Of a DNA stretch of 64,000 nt, positions 1 to 8,031 are shown in pieces. The DNA is taken from assembly GCA_022825265.1 (NCBI GenBank), contig JAJDXE010000004.1, positions 168,343-232,342 of the forward strand, written 5' to 3'. Under the pieces are notes generated by a model, which saw only the letters and a list, made by a program, of their open reading frames with translations, ran no database searches and was not told where the DNA came from. The translations under genes were made by a program, and so were the position numbers. This DNA is from Dehalococcoidia bacterium (GTDB lineage Bacteria; Chloroflexota; Dehalococcoidia; Bin125). Positions within the stretch are counted from its first letter, which is position 1. Each line of letters begins with the position of its first letter.

Positions 1-23
1 GGCTCCCCGCGGCGATGGTGGTG

Positions 24-422
24 CTAGTCCAACACCGCGATCGCCTCGACCTCGATCATGAACTCGGGCGCCGCCAGCGCCTGCACGCCGATCAAGGTGC
101 TCGCCGGCGCCGTTGACCCCTCAAAAACCGCCTTCCGAGCGTCGTTCAACGCCCGACCCATCTCCGGGTTGTAGTTGACGATGTAGACGTTCGTCTTGGC
201 CACGTCGGCCGGCGTCGCTCCAGCGGCCTCGATCGCGATGGCGAGGTTTTCGTAGGCCTTCTTCGCCTGCGCGGCGAAGTCGCCTACGCCGACGATCCCT
301 CCGTCGACATCCCAGGCCACCTGGCCCGAGATGTAGATCGTCTTGCTTCCGCTCGCCGCGACGACCTGCGTGAACGATCGCAGGTTGACCAGTCCGTCGG
401 GGTGAATGTGGTCCAGTCCCAT
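24..422 (-). CDS. ridA: RidA/YjgF-YER057c family protein
   Basis: This is a 132-residue protein of the RidA (enamine/imine deaminase) family, whose members hydrolyse reactive 2-aminoacrylate-type enamines in the cytosol. The family pattern is visible: an N-terminal beta strand with the ISGQVAWD segment, a central helix with AYENLAIAIEAAGA, the KTNVYIVNY strand, and a C-terminal APASTLIGVQALAAPEFMIEVEAIA block. The conserved Arg normally found near the C-terminal third (xxR-x-x-v) is not obvious, so the exact deaminase activity is uncertain. The frame is open for 10 codons further upstream, but a GAGGAG Shine-Dalgarno sequence lies about 6 bases before the ATG at 422, which decides the start. 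It is divergent from the nitroreductase gene. Confidence 0.85.
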   Translation of the reverse strand: MGLDHIHPDGLVNLRSFTQVVAASGSKTIYISGQVAWDVDGGIVGVGDFAAQAKKAYENLAIAIEAAGATPADVAKTNVYIVNYNPEMGRALNDARKAVFEGSTAPASTLIGVQALAAPEFMIEVEAIAVLD

Positions 423-522
423 GAATGCTCCTCTTCCGGTGCTCGTTGCCAATCAGTCTCGCTGGACGCTTACGATAGCGTCGAACACACTCATCCGCCT
501 GATCGAGAACCAGGAGCAGACC

Positions 523-1155
523 ATGCCCCGCTACGGACGACTCGGCCTCCCGCTCTACGAAGCGATCTATTCGATGCGCGCCATCCGCCGCATACGCCCC
601 GATCCAATCTCCGACGATGACCTCGAGATCATCCTCGACGCCGCGCGTCAGGCTCCGAACGGCGGCAACGCCCAGCCCTGGCACTTCCTCGTCGTCCGAG
701 ACCCCGCCAAGAGAGCAGAACTGGGCGAGCTCTATCACGAAGCCTGGTGGGCCAAGCGAGCCGACGAGGGCATCGAAGGACCCGATCATCCCGCCTTCGA
801 GAATCCGGTCCGAGTCTCCGCCATGCGCCTCGCCGACGAGATTGGCGACGTCCCCGTCATGATCCTCCTCTGCGCCACCGCGCCCGGAGCCGGAACCGCG
901 CAGTCGGTCATCCCATCCGTCCAGAACATGCTGCTCGCCGCCCGAGGCCTCGGCATCGGAGGAACGATCACGACCTTTCACGCGGTCGTCGACGAGCGGG
1001 TCAAGAGCCTCTTCGAGATCCCGGACGAGGCCCAGGTCGTCTACTGCATCCCCCTCGGCTACCCAAGAGGCCGCTTCGGCCCCCTCAACCGAAAACCCCT
1101 CCGAGACATCGTCTCCGAAGACGCCTGGGGCTCAACGCCGGACTGGATCGATTGA
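523..1155 (+). CDS. nitroreductase family protein
   Basis: This is a 210-residue FMN-dependent nitroreductase-fold protein, expected to use NAD(P)H to reduce nitro compounds, quinones or similar substrates in the cytosol. The N-terminal segment SMRAIRRIRPDPISDDDL is the family's FMN-phosphate-binding start (usual form RRSxRxFxxxPV). APNGGNAQPWHF is the second FMN-contacting block, and LLAARGLGIGG followed by CIPLGYPRGRFGP is the C-terminal signature. The open frame extends upstream to 406, but AGGAG sits six bases before the ATG at 523 and homology begins there. The gene is convergent with the alcohol dehydrogenase, with only 3 bp between the stops. The substrate cannot be told. Confidence 0.85.
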   Translation: MPRYGRLGLPLYEAIYSMRAIRRIRPDPISDDDLEIILDAARQAPNGGNAQPWHFLVVRDPAKRAELGELYHEAWWAKRADEGIEGPDHPAFENPVRVSAMRLADEIGDVPVMILLCATAPGAGTAQSVIPSVQNMLLAARGLGIGGTITTFHAVVDERVKSLFEIPDEAQVVYCIPLGYPRGRFGPLNRKPLRDIVSEDAWGSTPDWID

Positions 1156-1158
1156 CCC

Positions 1159-2268
1159 TTACGGCACCAGCATCGAACGTGACACGTTCGTCTCCCGTTC
1201 GTGCCACTCGCTGTCCTCGAAGGCCTGGTTGACGTCGGCCAGCGGATAGGTGTGGGAGACGATCTTGTCGTAGGGGATGTCCCGCTGATTCTTGAGCAGC
1301 ATGTCCATCATCAGCGGCAACAGATGCGGCCGGTACATGACCGAGCCCATGATTTTCTTGCCGCTGAGCATTGTGCTGGGATCGATCTCGACGGTCCGCC
1401 CGCGAACAATGTCGCCAATCTCGACGAACGTCCCGCCGTTGGCCAGATAGGTCAGACCTTCGGCCAGTAGCTCCGCCCGTCCGACCAGTTCCATCACGAT
1501 GTTCGCGCCGCGACCCTCGGTCAGGTCCCAGACGGCGCGCCGACGCGTCTCCGGCGTGTTGAACTCCTCGATGTTGATCGTTTGGTCGGCGCCGAACTCC
1601 TCCGCCAGCGCCAGCCGCTGAGGCAGCCGGTCGAGCACGATCACCTTGTGCGCGCCCATGTCCTTGGCCATCGCCGTCGCGTTGAGACCCAGTCCCCCCG
1701 CGCCCTGGATCACGACGAAGTCGTTCTCCTTGCAGCCGGCCCGCATCAAGCCCTCGGTCGTCGTGCCCATCGCGCAGTTGACGAAGCCCAGCACTTCATC
1801 GGGCAGTTCGTCCGGAACCTTGAACACCGGATGATTTGGCTTGAGGTAGTAGTAGTCGGCGTACGTGCCGGTGAAGTATGGCGCGACGCCGGCCTCGCGA
1901 GACCACGCGCCCCGGTCCGAGCACCAGTTCGGCTCGCCGCGCGAACACTGATAACAGCGGCCGCAGGGAGTGATCGCTGAGTACATCAGCCGGTCGCCAA
2001 CTTCGATGTCGCGGCCCAATGAATCCGTCGACACGCCGTCGCCCAGCGCATGAACCACGCCGGTCCCCTCGTGGCCCATCACCCGGCCATTTGAGGGCAG
2101 CGGCGTCTCGACCATGTCCCCGCGCCACGTATGCAGGTCGGAGCCGCAGACGCCCGCCTGCGTAATCCGAAGCACGATCGCCCCCGGCTCTGGCTCGGGA
2201 ACCGGATACTCCTCAATCGCAAACGGCTGCTGATACTCCTTGACGACGACAACTCGTCCGGTGGCCAT
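1159..2268 (-). CDS. zinc-dependent alcohol dehydrogenase (MDR superfamily)
   Basis: This 369-residue medium-chain dehydrogenase/reductase contains a catalytic-zinc N-terminal GroES-like domain (GVCGSDLHTWRG with Cys and His ligands, then GHEGTG) and a structural zinc lobe with four cysteines (CGRCYQCSRGEPNWC). The Rossmann domain has the glycine motif GAGGLGLNA at about residues 190-198, followed by D in VIVLDRLPQ, which suggests NAD(H) rather than NADP(H). It should oxidise an alcohol or polyol, with the substrate unknown. An AGGAG sequence stands about 7 bases before the start. It appears to be a single-gene unit; about 80 bp separate it from the upstream transporter operon. Confidence 0.88.
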   Translation of the reverse strand: MATGRVVVVKEYQQPFAIEEYPVPEPEPGAIVLRITQAGVCGSDLHTWRGDMVETPLPSNGRVMGHEGTGVVHALGDGVSTDSLGRDIEVGDRLMYSAITPCGRCYQCSRGEPNWCSDRGAWSREAGVAPYFTGTYADYYYLKPNHPVFKVPDELPDEVLGFVNCAMGTTTEGLMRAGCKENDFVVIQGAGGLGLNATAMAKDMGAHKVIVLDRLPQRLALAEEFGADQTINIEEFNTPETRRRAVWDLTEGRGANIVMELVGRAELLAEGLTYLANGGTFVEIGDIVRGRTVEIDPSTMLSGKKIMGSVMYRPHLLPLMMDMLLKNQRDIPYDKIVSHTYPLADVNQAFEDSEWHERETNVSRSMLVP

Positions 2269-2346
2269 GATCGCACTCCTCTCCAGACTCCAGGTGCCCG
2301 AAGTCTAGGCATTTCGACAAGTGCGGATCGTCAGTCGGAGTCTTCG

Positions 2347-3270
2347 TCAAGCCCCGCGCAACCGCGGATCGAATGCGTCCCTGAGCGCGTCGCCGATGAT
2401 GTTGAACGAGAACACCGTGAGGAAGATCGCCAGACCCGGCCAGACCGAGAGCCAGGGCTGCTCGATCATGTGAATCCGCGCTTCGGCTCCGAGCATGAAG
2501 CCCCAGGACGCCGCCGGCGGTTGGATTCCGTATCCGAGGAACGAGACCGATGCCTCGATCAGGATTGCGATCCCCAGCTGCGCGGTTGCGATCACCAGGA
2601 TCGGCGGCATTGCGTTGGGCAATATGTGCCGGCCGATGATCCGCGCCTGACCCGCTCCCAGCGTTCGCGCCGCCTCGATGTAGGGCTGCGACGACACCTG
2701 GATCGCCGCCGCGCGAGCCACCCGAATTCCCGCTCCCAACAGCGCAATCGCGATGACGACGATCAACAGCCCCACGCTGTTGCCGAGGAAGGCCGTCAGC
2801 GAAATCACGATGATCAGGCCGGGGAACGCCATCAAGACATCGACGATTCGCTGGACCAGCACGTCGAGCCAACCGCTCACCGCGCCGCTGACCAGCCCGA
2901 CGAAGGTCGAGATCCCGATCGCGATGCCCACCGACGCGATGCTCACCCCCAACGACGCCCTGCCGCCGTACAGCACCCGAGTGAACACGTCCCGGCCCAG
3001 TGCGTCGGTGCCCATGATGTACGTCGTGGTCGGACCGAACAGGCGCTCCCGAGGATTGATCGCCAGCGGATCCGCCGGCGCGACAAGGTCGGCCAGCCCC
3101 GACCCCAGGCCGATCAGCAACAACACCAGCGCCATCAGGCACGGGAACGGATAACGGCGCACAACCTGAGCAACGCGCAGCGCTGCGCTCGTCCCGCCGG
3201 ACAGGACGGCTTGCGCGAGCGACTGGGGACGCTCAGGCGCCGACGCGGATGCGGGGGTCGAGGAAGCCAT
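2347..3270 (-). CDS. peptide/nickel-type ABC transporter permease, DppC-like
   Basis: This 307-residue inner-membrane permease is of the DppC/OppC type. It has a cytosolic N-terminus, a first membrane helix near residues 43-62, the family's periplasmic segment with GTDALGRDVFTRVLYGGRASL, then five further membrane helices. The EAA loop that contacts the ATPase is present as YIEAARTLGAGQARIIGRHILPN. The start overlaps the end of the DppB-like gene by 38 bp, so the two are translationally coupled, and they share an operon with the binding protein upstream. No DppD/DppF ATPase genes follow; the next gene is an unrelated dehydrogenase. The pump must therefore borrow an ATPase encoded elsewhere. 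Confidence 0.9.
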   Translation of the reverse strand: MASSTPASASAPERPQSLAQAVLSGGTSAALRVAQVVRRYPFPCLMALVLLLIGLGSGLADLVAPADPLAINPRERLFGPTTTYIMGTDALGRDVFTRVLYGGRASLGVSIASVGIAIGISTFVGLVSGAVSGWLDVLVQRIVDVLMAFPGLIIVISLTAFLGNSVGLLIVVIAIALLGAGIRVARAAAIQVSSQPYIEAARTLGAGQARIIGRHILPNAMPPILVIATAQLGIAILIEASVSFLGYGIQPPAASWGFMLGAEARIHMIEQPWLSVWPGLAIFLTVFSFNIIGDALRDAFDPRLRGA

Positions 3271-4183
3271 ACGACACGTCCACTAAGAGATTGGTGATGA
3301 TCACCGCGCCGGCGATCCAGACGTTGACCGCCTGCACGACGACGTAATCGCGATTCGCGATCCCGTCGAGCAGATACGCGCCAAGCCCGGGCAGTGCGAA
3401 GATCAACTCGAACACGACCGCACCGCCGAGCACGACCGGAAACTGCACGCCGATCACGGTGACGAACGGAATCAGCGAGTTGCGCAGCGCGTGCCGACGC
3501 AGCAGCAACAGCCTGGACAGGCCCTTCGCCCGAGCCGTCAGCATGTAGTCCTGGCGCAGCACATCGAGCAGCGCCGTGCGCAGAATCCGGGTCTGGACAC
3601 CGGCCAAGATCAGCCCGAACAGCAGCGCCGGGAGCCACATCTGCTGCAGATTCGTGAACGGCGCTTCCCAGATCGGCTGATAACCCAGCGGCGGCGACCA
3701 GCTAAACCACTTTGCCCCGAACACGACCGCCAGCGTCGCGAGCCAGAATCCGGGGATCGCCAGCGCGAACACGGCGATGCTGCGGGCGACATAATCCGGC
3801 CACTGACTACGCCGAAGCGCCGCCAGGATCCCCAGCGGCACCGAGATCGTCGTTGCAATGATCAGCCCGAGGATTGCCAGCTCCATCGTCACGTCGAGCC
3901 GGCGCGCCAGATCGTCGCCAACGCTGCGCTGCGTCCTCAGCGATTCGCCGAAATCACCTTGCAGCGCTGCTCCCAGCCACTTGCCGAAGTAGACGAAGAA
4001 CGGGTCCTCCAGCCCCAGCTCCTCGCGCAAGCGTTCCTTCTCGCGGTCGTCGTAGAACGCCTCGGCCGCGAGGACGTCGACGACGTCGCCGGGCAGCGTC
4101 CGCATCATCCCGGCGACCAGCACGCTGATCCCCAGCAGCGTCAACGCGGCGAGCAACAGACGACGCAGCAGATAGCCACGCAT
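3233..4183 (-). CDS. peptide/nickel-type ABC transporter permease, DppB-like
   Basis: This 316-residue permease is of the DppB/OppB type. It starts with the typical MRGYLLRRLLLAALTLLGISV helix, followed by a periplasmic stretch ending in a conserved DFGESLRTQRSV block, then five further membrane helices. The EAA motif is DYMLTARAKGLSRLLLLRRHALRNS, and the protein ends in the usual FLDPRIRVGA. It pairs with the DppC-like gene (38 bp overlap) and follows the substrate-binding protein by about 50 bp on the same strand. The expected cargo class is oligopeptides or another small solute bound by family 5 binding proteins. Confidence 0.9.
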   Translation of the reverse strand: MRGYLLRRLLLAALTLLGISVLVAGMMRTLPGDVVDVLAAEAFYDDREKERLREELGLEDPFFVYFGKWLGAALQGDFGESLRTQRSVGDDLARRLDVTMELAILGLIIATTISVPLGILAALRRSQWPDYVARSIAVFALAIPGFWLATLAVVFGAKWFSWSPPLGYQPIWEAPFTNLQQMWLPALLFGLILAGVQTRILRTALLDVLRQDYMLTARAKGLSRLLLLRRHALRNSLIPFVTVIGVQFPVVLGGAVVFELIFALPGLGAYLLDGIANRDYVVVQAVNVWIAGAVIITNLLVDVSYGFLDPRIRVGA

Positions 4184-4236
4184 CCGGCCGCCTCCCTATC
4201 CGCTGGGTTCGCCTCAGCCTTCGGCCGCCCTCGCGC

Positions 4237-6108
4237 CTACAGGTTGTTGAACCACATGTCCTCCAGCGAGGGCGACGGAGCAAACGTCTGGATGAACTGC
4301 ACGCCCGAGAGCTCCGGCCGCGCGATCTGCGAGACCGGCGGATTCACCCAGGGCACCGAGTACATCTGCTCGGCGATGTGCAACTGCAGGTCGTAGATCT
4401 GCTTCTTGCGAGCCTCGACGTCGCTCTCCGTGCGCTGCATGTTGAGCAACTCCGACATCCGAGCGTCGTCAGCCATCAGCTCGCCGTTGGGAATCGGCGA
4501 GCGCGGGCTGTCGGGAATGAACACGTTGCGCAGCGCCTCGTCCGGCTCAATCGACGCCACCGACAGCGTGTGACCGATCACGCCGGTCGTGCTGCCGTTG
4601 AAGATCGTTGAGTAATGCACGGTCGGCTCGTTGACGACCAGTTCGACCTCAATCCCGACCTGCAGCAGGTTGGCCTGGACGACCTGCGACTGCTCGGCGA
4701 AGATCGGTCCGTAGGCGGTGGTCGTGTGCAGCGGCACCGGCCCGACGCCGTCAATCCCGGCCGCATCGAGCAACTGCATCGCCCGCTCCGGGTTGTAGTT
4801 GTAGTACTCGCCGAGCGCCGCGTCCTCCTTCGGATCGACCCACCAGCCAGGCATCGGAGGCAGCGCCGTCGACCATTTCCCGGTCTCCAGCGCCCCGCCG
4901 ACGGCGAGGATCGAGTCGCGGTCAATCGCCGACGACATCGCCTGCCGCACCCGAGGATCGGTGAACGGCTCCATCCCGATGTCGGGGAACACGCCGCCGA
5001 TTACCAGGCTCGGCTCGAACTCCCAGGTCGCCCCGGGAATCCCGTTCTCCAGCTCCTCTACGATCGGCGGGGCGACGCCGAACCAACTCGTGTTCAACTC
5101 GCCGCTCAGGTACGCCGCCGCAATCGCCGAGTTGTCGCCGATGAAGTTGATCACGAGCGAGTCGACATACGGCTTCGGCGCATCGAAATAATCCGGGTTG
5201 CGCTTGTAGACCACGCGCGAACCGGGCTCGTATTCGTCCAGCAGGAACGGGCCGGCGCTGATCATCGTCTGCCGCGACATCTCGTCCTCGAGCAGTTCCG
5301 GCGGCATTACGTACGGTCCGGCGTGGTGGCCCGCGTAGAGCAGGAACGGCGCCAGCCCGGCCGTCAGGTCGAACCGCACCGTTCGATCATCCGTCGCTTC
5401 GACCCCGGCCAGGCTGGGCAGGATCGCGCCGCGGTTCGGATAGCCCGCATAGCGGTCGCCCGCGAACGAGAAGGCCACGTCCTCGGCCGTCACCTTGCGA
5501 CCGTCGACCGGAGCGCGGTCCTCCCAGACCGCGTTGTCCTTGATCACGAACACGTAGGTCGCGTCGTCCGGCTGTTCGACCGAGTCCGCCAGCCAGAGCT
5601 CGGGCTGGAAGTCGATCGATGACTGCCCCGGCTCGTTCGAGAACTGGGTCAGCATCGGGTAGCAGTTGTGTCCGTGCAGGAACGCCTTGTAGCCGAACGT
5701 CAGGAAGCCGTCGAACGAGGCCAGGTCGGACGTGTCCGAAATCCGCAGCTCGCCGCCCATCGCTGGCCCGGCCTCCTGCTGCTGAGCTTGCGCCACCGCT
5801 GCCTGTTGCTGCTGATCTTGCTGCTGCTGCATCGACTGCTGTTGAGCAGCCTCGTCCTGCTGGTCAGCCTGCTGCGCAGCCTGGTTGGCAGCCTGATCCT
5901 GCTGTTGTTGCTGCTGAGCCGCCTGCTGCGGCTGGTCCTGCTGCTGTTGCTGTTGAGCGACCGCCTGCTGGCCGTCGTCGTCATCGTCGCCACAACCGAC
6001 CAGGGCCAGCCCGGCAGCCCCCACTCCGGCCGTCGCCGCCGATCGCAGCACCGCCCGTCGTGACAGACGACGGTTCCGCATTCGTTTCCAGTAGCTCGAT
6101 TGAGTCAT
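4237..6108 (-). CDS. ABC transporter substrate-binding lipoprotein (family 5) with Tat signal and Gln-rich linker
   Basis: This 623-residue extracytoplasmic solute-binding protein belongs to the peptide/nickel-binding family 5. The N-terminus has a twin-arginine motif (LSRRAVLR), a hydrophobic run, and a lipobox-like LALVGC, so it is predicted to be exported folded and lipid-anchored. Behind the Cys comes an acidic GDDDDD and then about 70 residues made almost only of Gln, Ala, Asp and Asn. This is followed by the mature SBP_bac_5 domain (about residue 115 to the end), with the familiar blocks DDATYVFVIKDNAVWEDR, VTAEDVAFSF and DPRVRQAMSSAIDRDSI. Two adjacent ATGs occur at 6111 and 6108; GGGAGG spacing favours the second. 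It heads the operon with the two permeases. Confidence 0.9.
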   Translation of the reverse strand: MTQSSYWKRMRNRRLSRRAVLRSAATAGVGAAGLALVGCGDDDDDGQQAVAQQQQQQDQPQQAAQQQQQQDQAANQAAQQADQQDEAAQQQSMQQQQDQQQQAAVAQAQQQEAGPAMGGELRISDTSDLASFDGFLTFGYKAFLHGHNCYPMLTQFSNEPGQSSIDFQPELWLADSVEQPDDATYVFVIKDNAVWEDRAPVDGRKVTAEDVAFSFAGDRYAGYPNRGAILPSLAGVEATDDRTVRFDLTAGLAPFLLYAGHHAGPYVMPPELLEDEMSRQTMISAGPFLLDEYEPGSRVVYKRNPDYFDAPKPYVDSLVINFIGDNSAIAAAYLSGELNTSWFGVAPPIVEELENGIPGATWEFEPSLVIGGVFPDIGMEPFTDPRVRQAMSSAIDRDSILAVGGALETGKWSTALPPMPGWWVDPKEDAALGEYYNYNPERAMQLLDAAGIDGVGPVPLHTTTAYGPIFAEQSQVVQANLLQVGIEVELVVNEPTVHYSTIFNGSTTGVIGHTLSVASIEPDEALRNVFIPDSPRSPIPNGELMADDARMSELLNMQRTESDVEARKKQIYDLQLHIAEQMYSVPWVNPPVSQIARPELSGVQFIQTFAPSPSLEDMWFNNL

Positions 6109-6187
6109 CATTCGCCTCCCTCATCGGCTAGCGCGAGGCTAATGAATTCGCAACGACCTGGTTGCCCCGCGGTGGACGCAACAACAA

Positions 6188-6205
6188 CGCCGCCCGAAGG
6201 CGGCG
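6188..6205 (-). terminator. hairpin, probable terminator of the PhyH gene
   Basis: A perfect 7-bp stem (6188-6194 with 6199-6205) closes a 4-base CGAA loop. Read on the minus strand, it lies about 28 bases beyond the stop of the phytanoyl-CoA dioxygenase gene and is followed by TTGTTGTTG. The T-tract is interrupted, so termination is plausible but not certain. Confidence 0.45.
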
Positions 6206-6232
6206 CTGTCAAAGCCAATCCGAAGGCAGGAC

Positions 6233-7150
6233 TCAGCTCTTCTGCTTGTCCTCGAACGTGTCGAAGAACCGATTCTTCACCGTCTTCTGATTCTCGTAGA
6301 TCGACCCCTGCTTCGGCGACGCCGGCAACGGCAGATACGCCGGCACCTCGGTCTGGCGCGGCTGCTCGACGTGCTCGCCCGCGCACATGAAGCCCTGGTA
6401 GTCGTCCAAGGACATCTTGCCCAGACCCATGATCGGCCAGGCGTCCGCCGCCGCGTAGCCGAACAACAGCAGCCGACGCGGATTCTCCGATCGGTTCAAC
6501 GCCGACCCATGCATCGTCCGCACGTGGTGGAACGAGACCGAACCGGCCGGACCCTCCAGCGCGACCAGGTCCTTCTCCATGTCCCAGTCGAACTCCTCCG
6601 GCTCGACCGCGCCGGTGAAGTAACGCTCCTCCGGATGGTGATGGTCGTAGATCGCGCGCTTGTGCGATCCCGGCACGACCAGCAGCGGACCATTGATCGC
6701 GTAGCAATCGTCGAGCAGGATGCCCGCCGCGACCAGGTCGTCGTTGGTGTGCGGGTAGAACGGCCAGTCCTGGTGCCACTCGACCGGCGCGCCGTACTCG
6801 GCCGCCTTCATGTTCAGCTTGTCGTTCTGCAGCCGCACGTTGGGGCCGATCAGCGCCGTCACGACCTCCATCAAGACAGGATGCTGGGCCAACTCGCGGA
6901 AAAATGGCCAGTGCCACGAGGGCGACTTCAGCCGCCGCACCCGAGGCTCCTCCGGAGTATGCGAGTCCTCGAGGTCGTACTGCGCATTGTGGTCGGTCAG
7001 ACCCGCCGCCTCCGCCACGATCCGGTCGGTCTCATCGCGCAGCGCCTGCAACACGTCGTCCGGCAGCAGCTTGGGCATCAGCAGGAAGCCGTTCTCGTGA
7101 TAGAAATCAACCTGCTCCTGGGTAACGGTCGGTGCAGCAGCGGTGGTCAT
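6233..7150 (-). CDS. phytanoyl-CoA dioxygenase (PhyH) family protein
   Basis: This is a 305-residue Fe(II)/2-oxoglutarate-dependent oxygenase of the PhyH family. The N-terminus VTQEQVDFYHENGFLLMPKLL is the usual opening. The iron-binding HxD is in VEWHQDWPFYPH at about residue 122, and the distal His and Arg lie in the region around FHHVRTMHGSALNRSENPRRLLLFGY. The family hydroxylates branched acyl-CoAs or other small substrates; the true substrate here is not evident. The frame is open 26 codons upstream of the chosen ATG (7150), but a GAGGAG sits 7 bases before this ATG and homology begins right after it. The gene is transcribed alone. Confidence 0.88.
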   Translation of the reverse strand: MTTAAAPTVTQEQVDFYHENGFLLMPKLLPDDVLQALRDETDRIVAEAAGLTDHNAQYDLEDSHTPEEPRVRRLKSPSWHWPFFRELAQHPVLMEVVTALIGPNVRLQNDKLNMKAAEYGAPVEWHQDWPFYPHTNDDLVAAGILLDDCYAINGPLLVVPGSHKRAIYDHHHPEERYFTGAVEPEEFDWDMEKDLVALEGPAGSVSFHHVRTMHGSALNRSENPRRLLLFGYAAADAWPIMGLGKMSLDDYQGFMCAGEHVEQPRQTEVPAYLPLPASPKQGSIYENQKTVKNRFFDTFEDKQKS

Positions 7151-7227
7151 ACAAACTCCTCGTACAGATACGAACCCCAGAATAGAGCCTCGGCCCCACC
7201 CAGGTGCTCCCCGTCCCTTCCGACCCA

Positions 7228-7267
7228 CTCTCCCTCTGGGAGAGCCTGCCCCGTGCTTGACACGGGG
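7228..7267. repeat. tandem palindrome pair, REP-like, CTTGA loop
   Basis: Two back-to-back perfect hairpins are seen. The first is 7228-7234 paired with 7238-7244 (7 bp, loop TCT). The second is 7249-7255 paired with 7261-7267 (7 bp, loop CTTGA). They lie between the divergent PhyH and 7406 genes. The same two-hairpin layout returns at 7832-7868, and the second hairpin alone at 35703-35723. Confidence 0.7.
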
Positions 7268-7405
7268 GGTTGGGGTGAGGGCTCCCCACTCACTCCGTCA
7301 ACCACACCACACCCGACATCACACCGATCAACTCCAACTCTGCAAGCGAACGCTCGTCCTACTAACATCAATAACAAACTTAGGTTCTGAGAAAGGACAA
7401 GGCCG

Positions 7406-7813
7406 ATGTCAGACATGACCGCCGCGCCTCAATCGCGACCGCCCATCGACTACTCCGTCGACGCCATCAAAGCCGGCATCGCTTACGAAGCGGCCAACGG
7501 ACCGGCCTACGTCAGGATCAAGGCCCTCGGCATGATGGCCCAGATTGTCGGCCTCTACGAACAGGGCAAAGAGCAAGGCAAACAGCTCGCCCAACAGGCC
7601 GCCCAGGACGCCGCTCAACGGGCCAAACAGGAGGCCGGCGGCGGGGAAAAGACGCTCTGGGAGAAGATGCAAGACATCACGTCAGGCCGGGTGAAGGTGA
7701 CCGACGAGATGCTCGGTCCTTACGCGATGCCGGCCGACGATCCTTTCGGCGAAGCAGAAGCTGAGGCAGAGGACGAGGAAGCGAGCGCCCTTGCCGAAGA
7801 CGAACCTCCCTAA
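7406..7813 (+). CDS. hypothetical protein, helical, Gln/Ala/Lys-rich with acidic tail
   Basis: This 135-residue protein belongs to no family I recognise. Residues 1-50 look globular (a helix around IDYSVDAIKAGIAYEAANG). Residues about 50-80 form a polar helix rich in Gln, Lys and Ala that could be a coiled coil. A short KTLWEKMQDITSGRVKVTDEML segment follows, and the last 25 residues are dominated by Glu, Asp and Ala. There is no signal peptide and no membrane helix. An AAGGACAAGG stretch stands before the ATG. Both flanks carry REP-like palindromes, so it is probably monocistronic. Confidence 0.7.
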   Translation: MSDMTAAPQSRPPIDYSVDAIKAGIAYEAANGPAYVRIKALGMMAQIVGLYEQGKEQGKQLAQQAAQDAAQRAKQEAGGGEKTLWEKMQDITSGRVKVTDEMLGPYAMPADDPFGEAEAEAEDEEASALAEDEPP

Positions 7814-7831
7814 TCCCCAACAACAAGACCT

Positions 7832-7868
7832 CTCCCTCTGAGGGAGCCCGCCCCGCACTTGATGCGGG
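7832..7868. repeat. tandem palindrome pair, REP-like, CTTGA loop
   Basis: Two hairpins are present: 7832-7837 with 7841-7846 (6 bp, loop CTG), and 7852-7857 with 7863-7868 (6 bp, loop CTTGA). The arrangement matches 7228-7267. The loop of the second hairpin is identical while the stem differs by compensating changes. It lies just downstream of the 7406 gene and may also stop its transcription. Confidence 0.65.
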
Positions 7869-8031
7869 CGCTCCCCCAGACCACAGGCGCGGTTTTTTTC
7901 TCCTCCACAGAGACGCCGACCACTCAGGCGACCGCCAGGCCCCGACACGCCCGCTGCCAACCCGCCTGGAGGCTCGGAGTCGACTTTGCCATGCCCAGAA
8001 AAAGCCCAGAAAAACCGCCGACGCCATCCCA

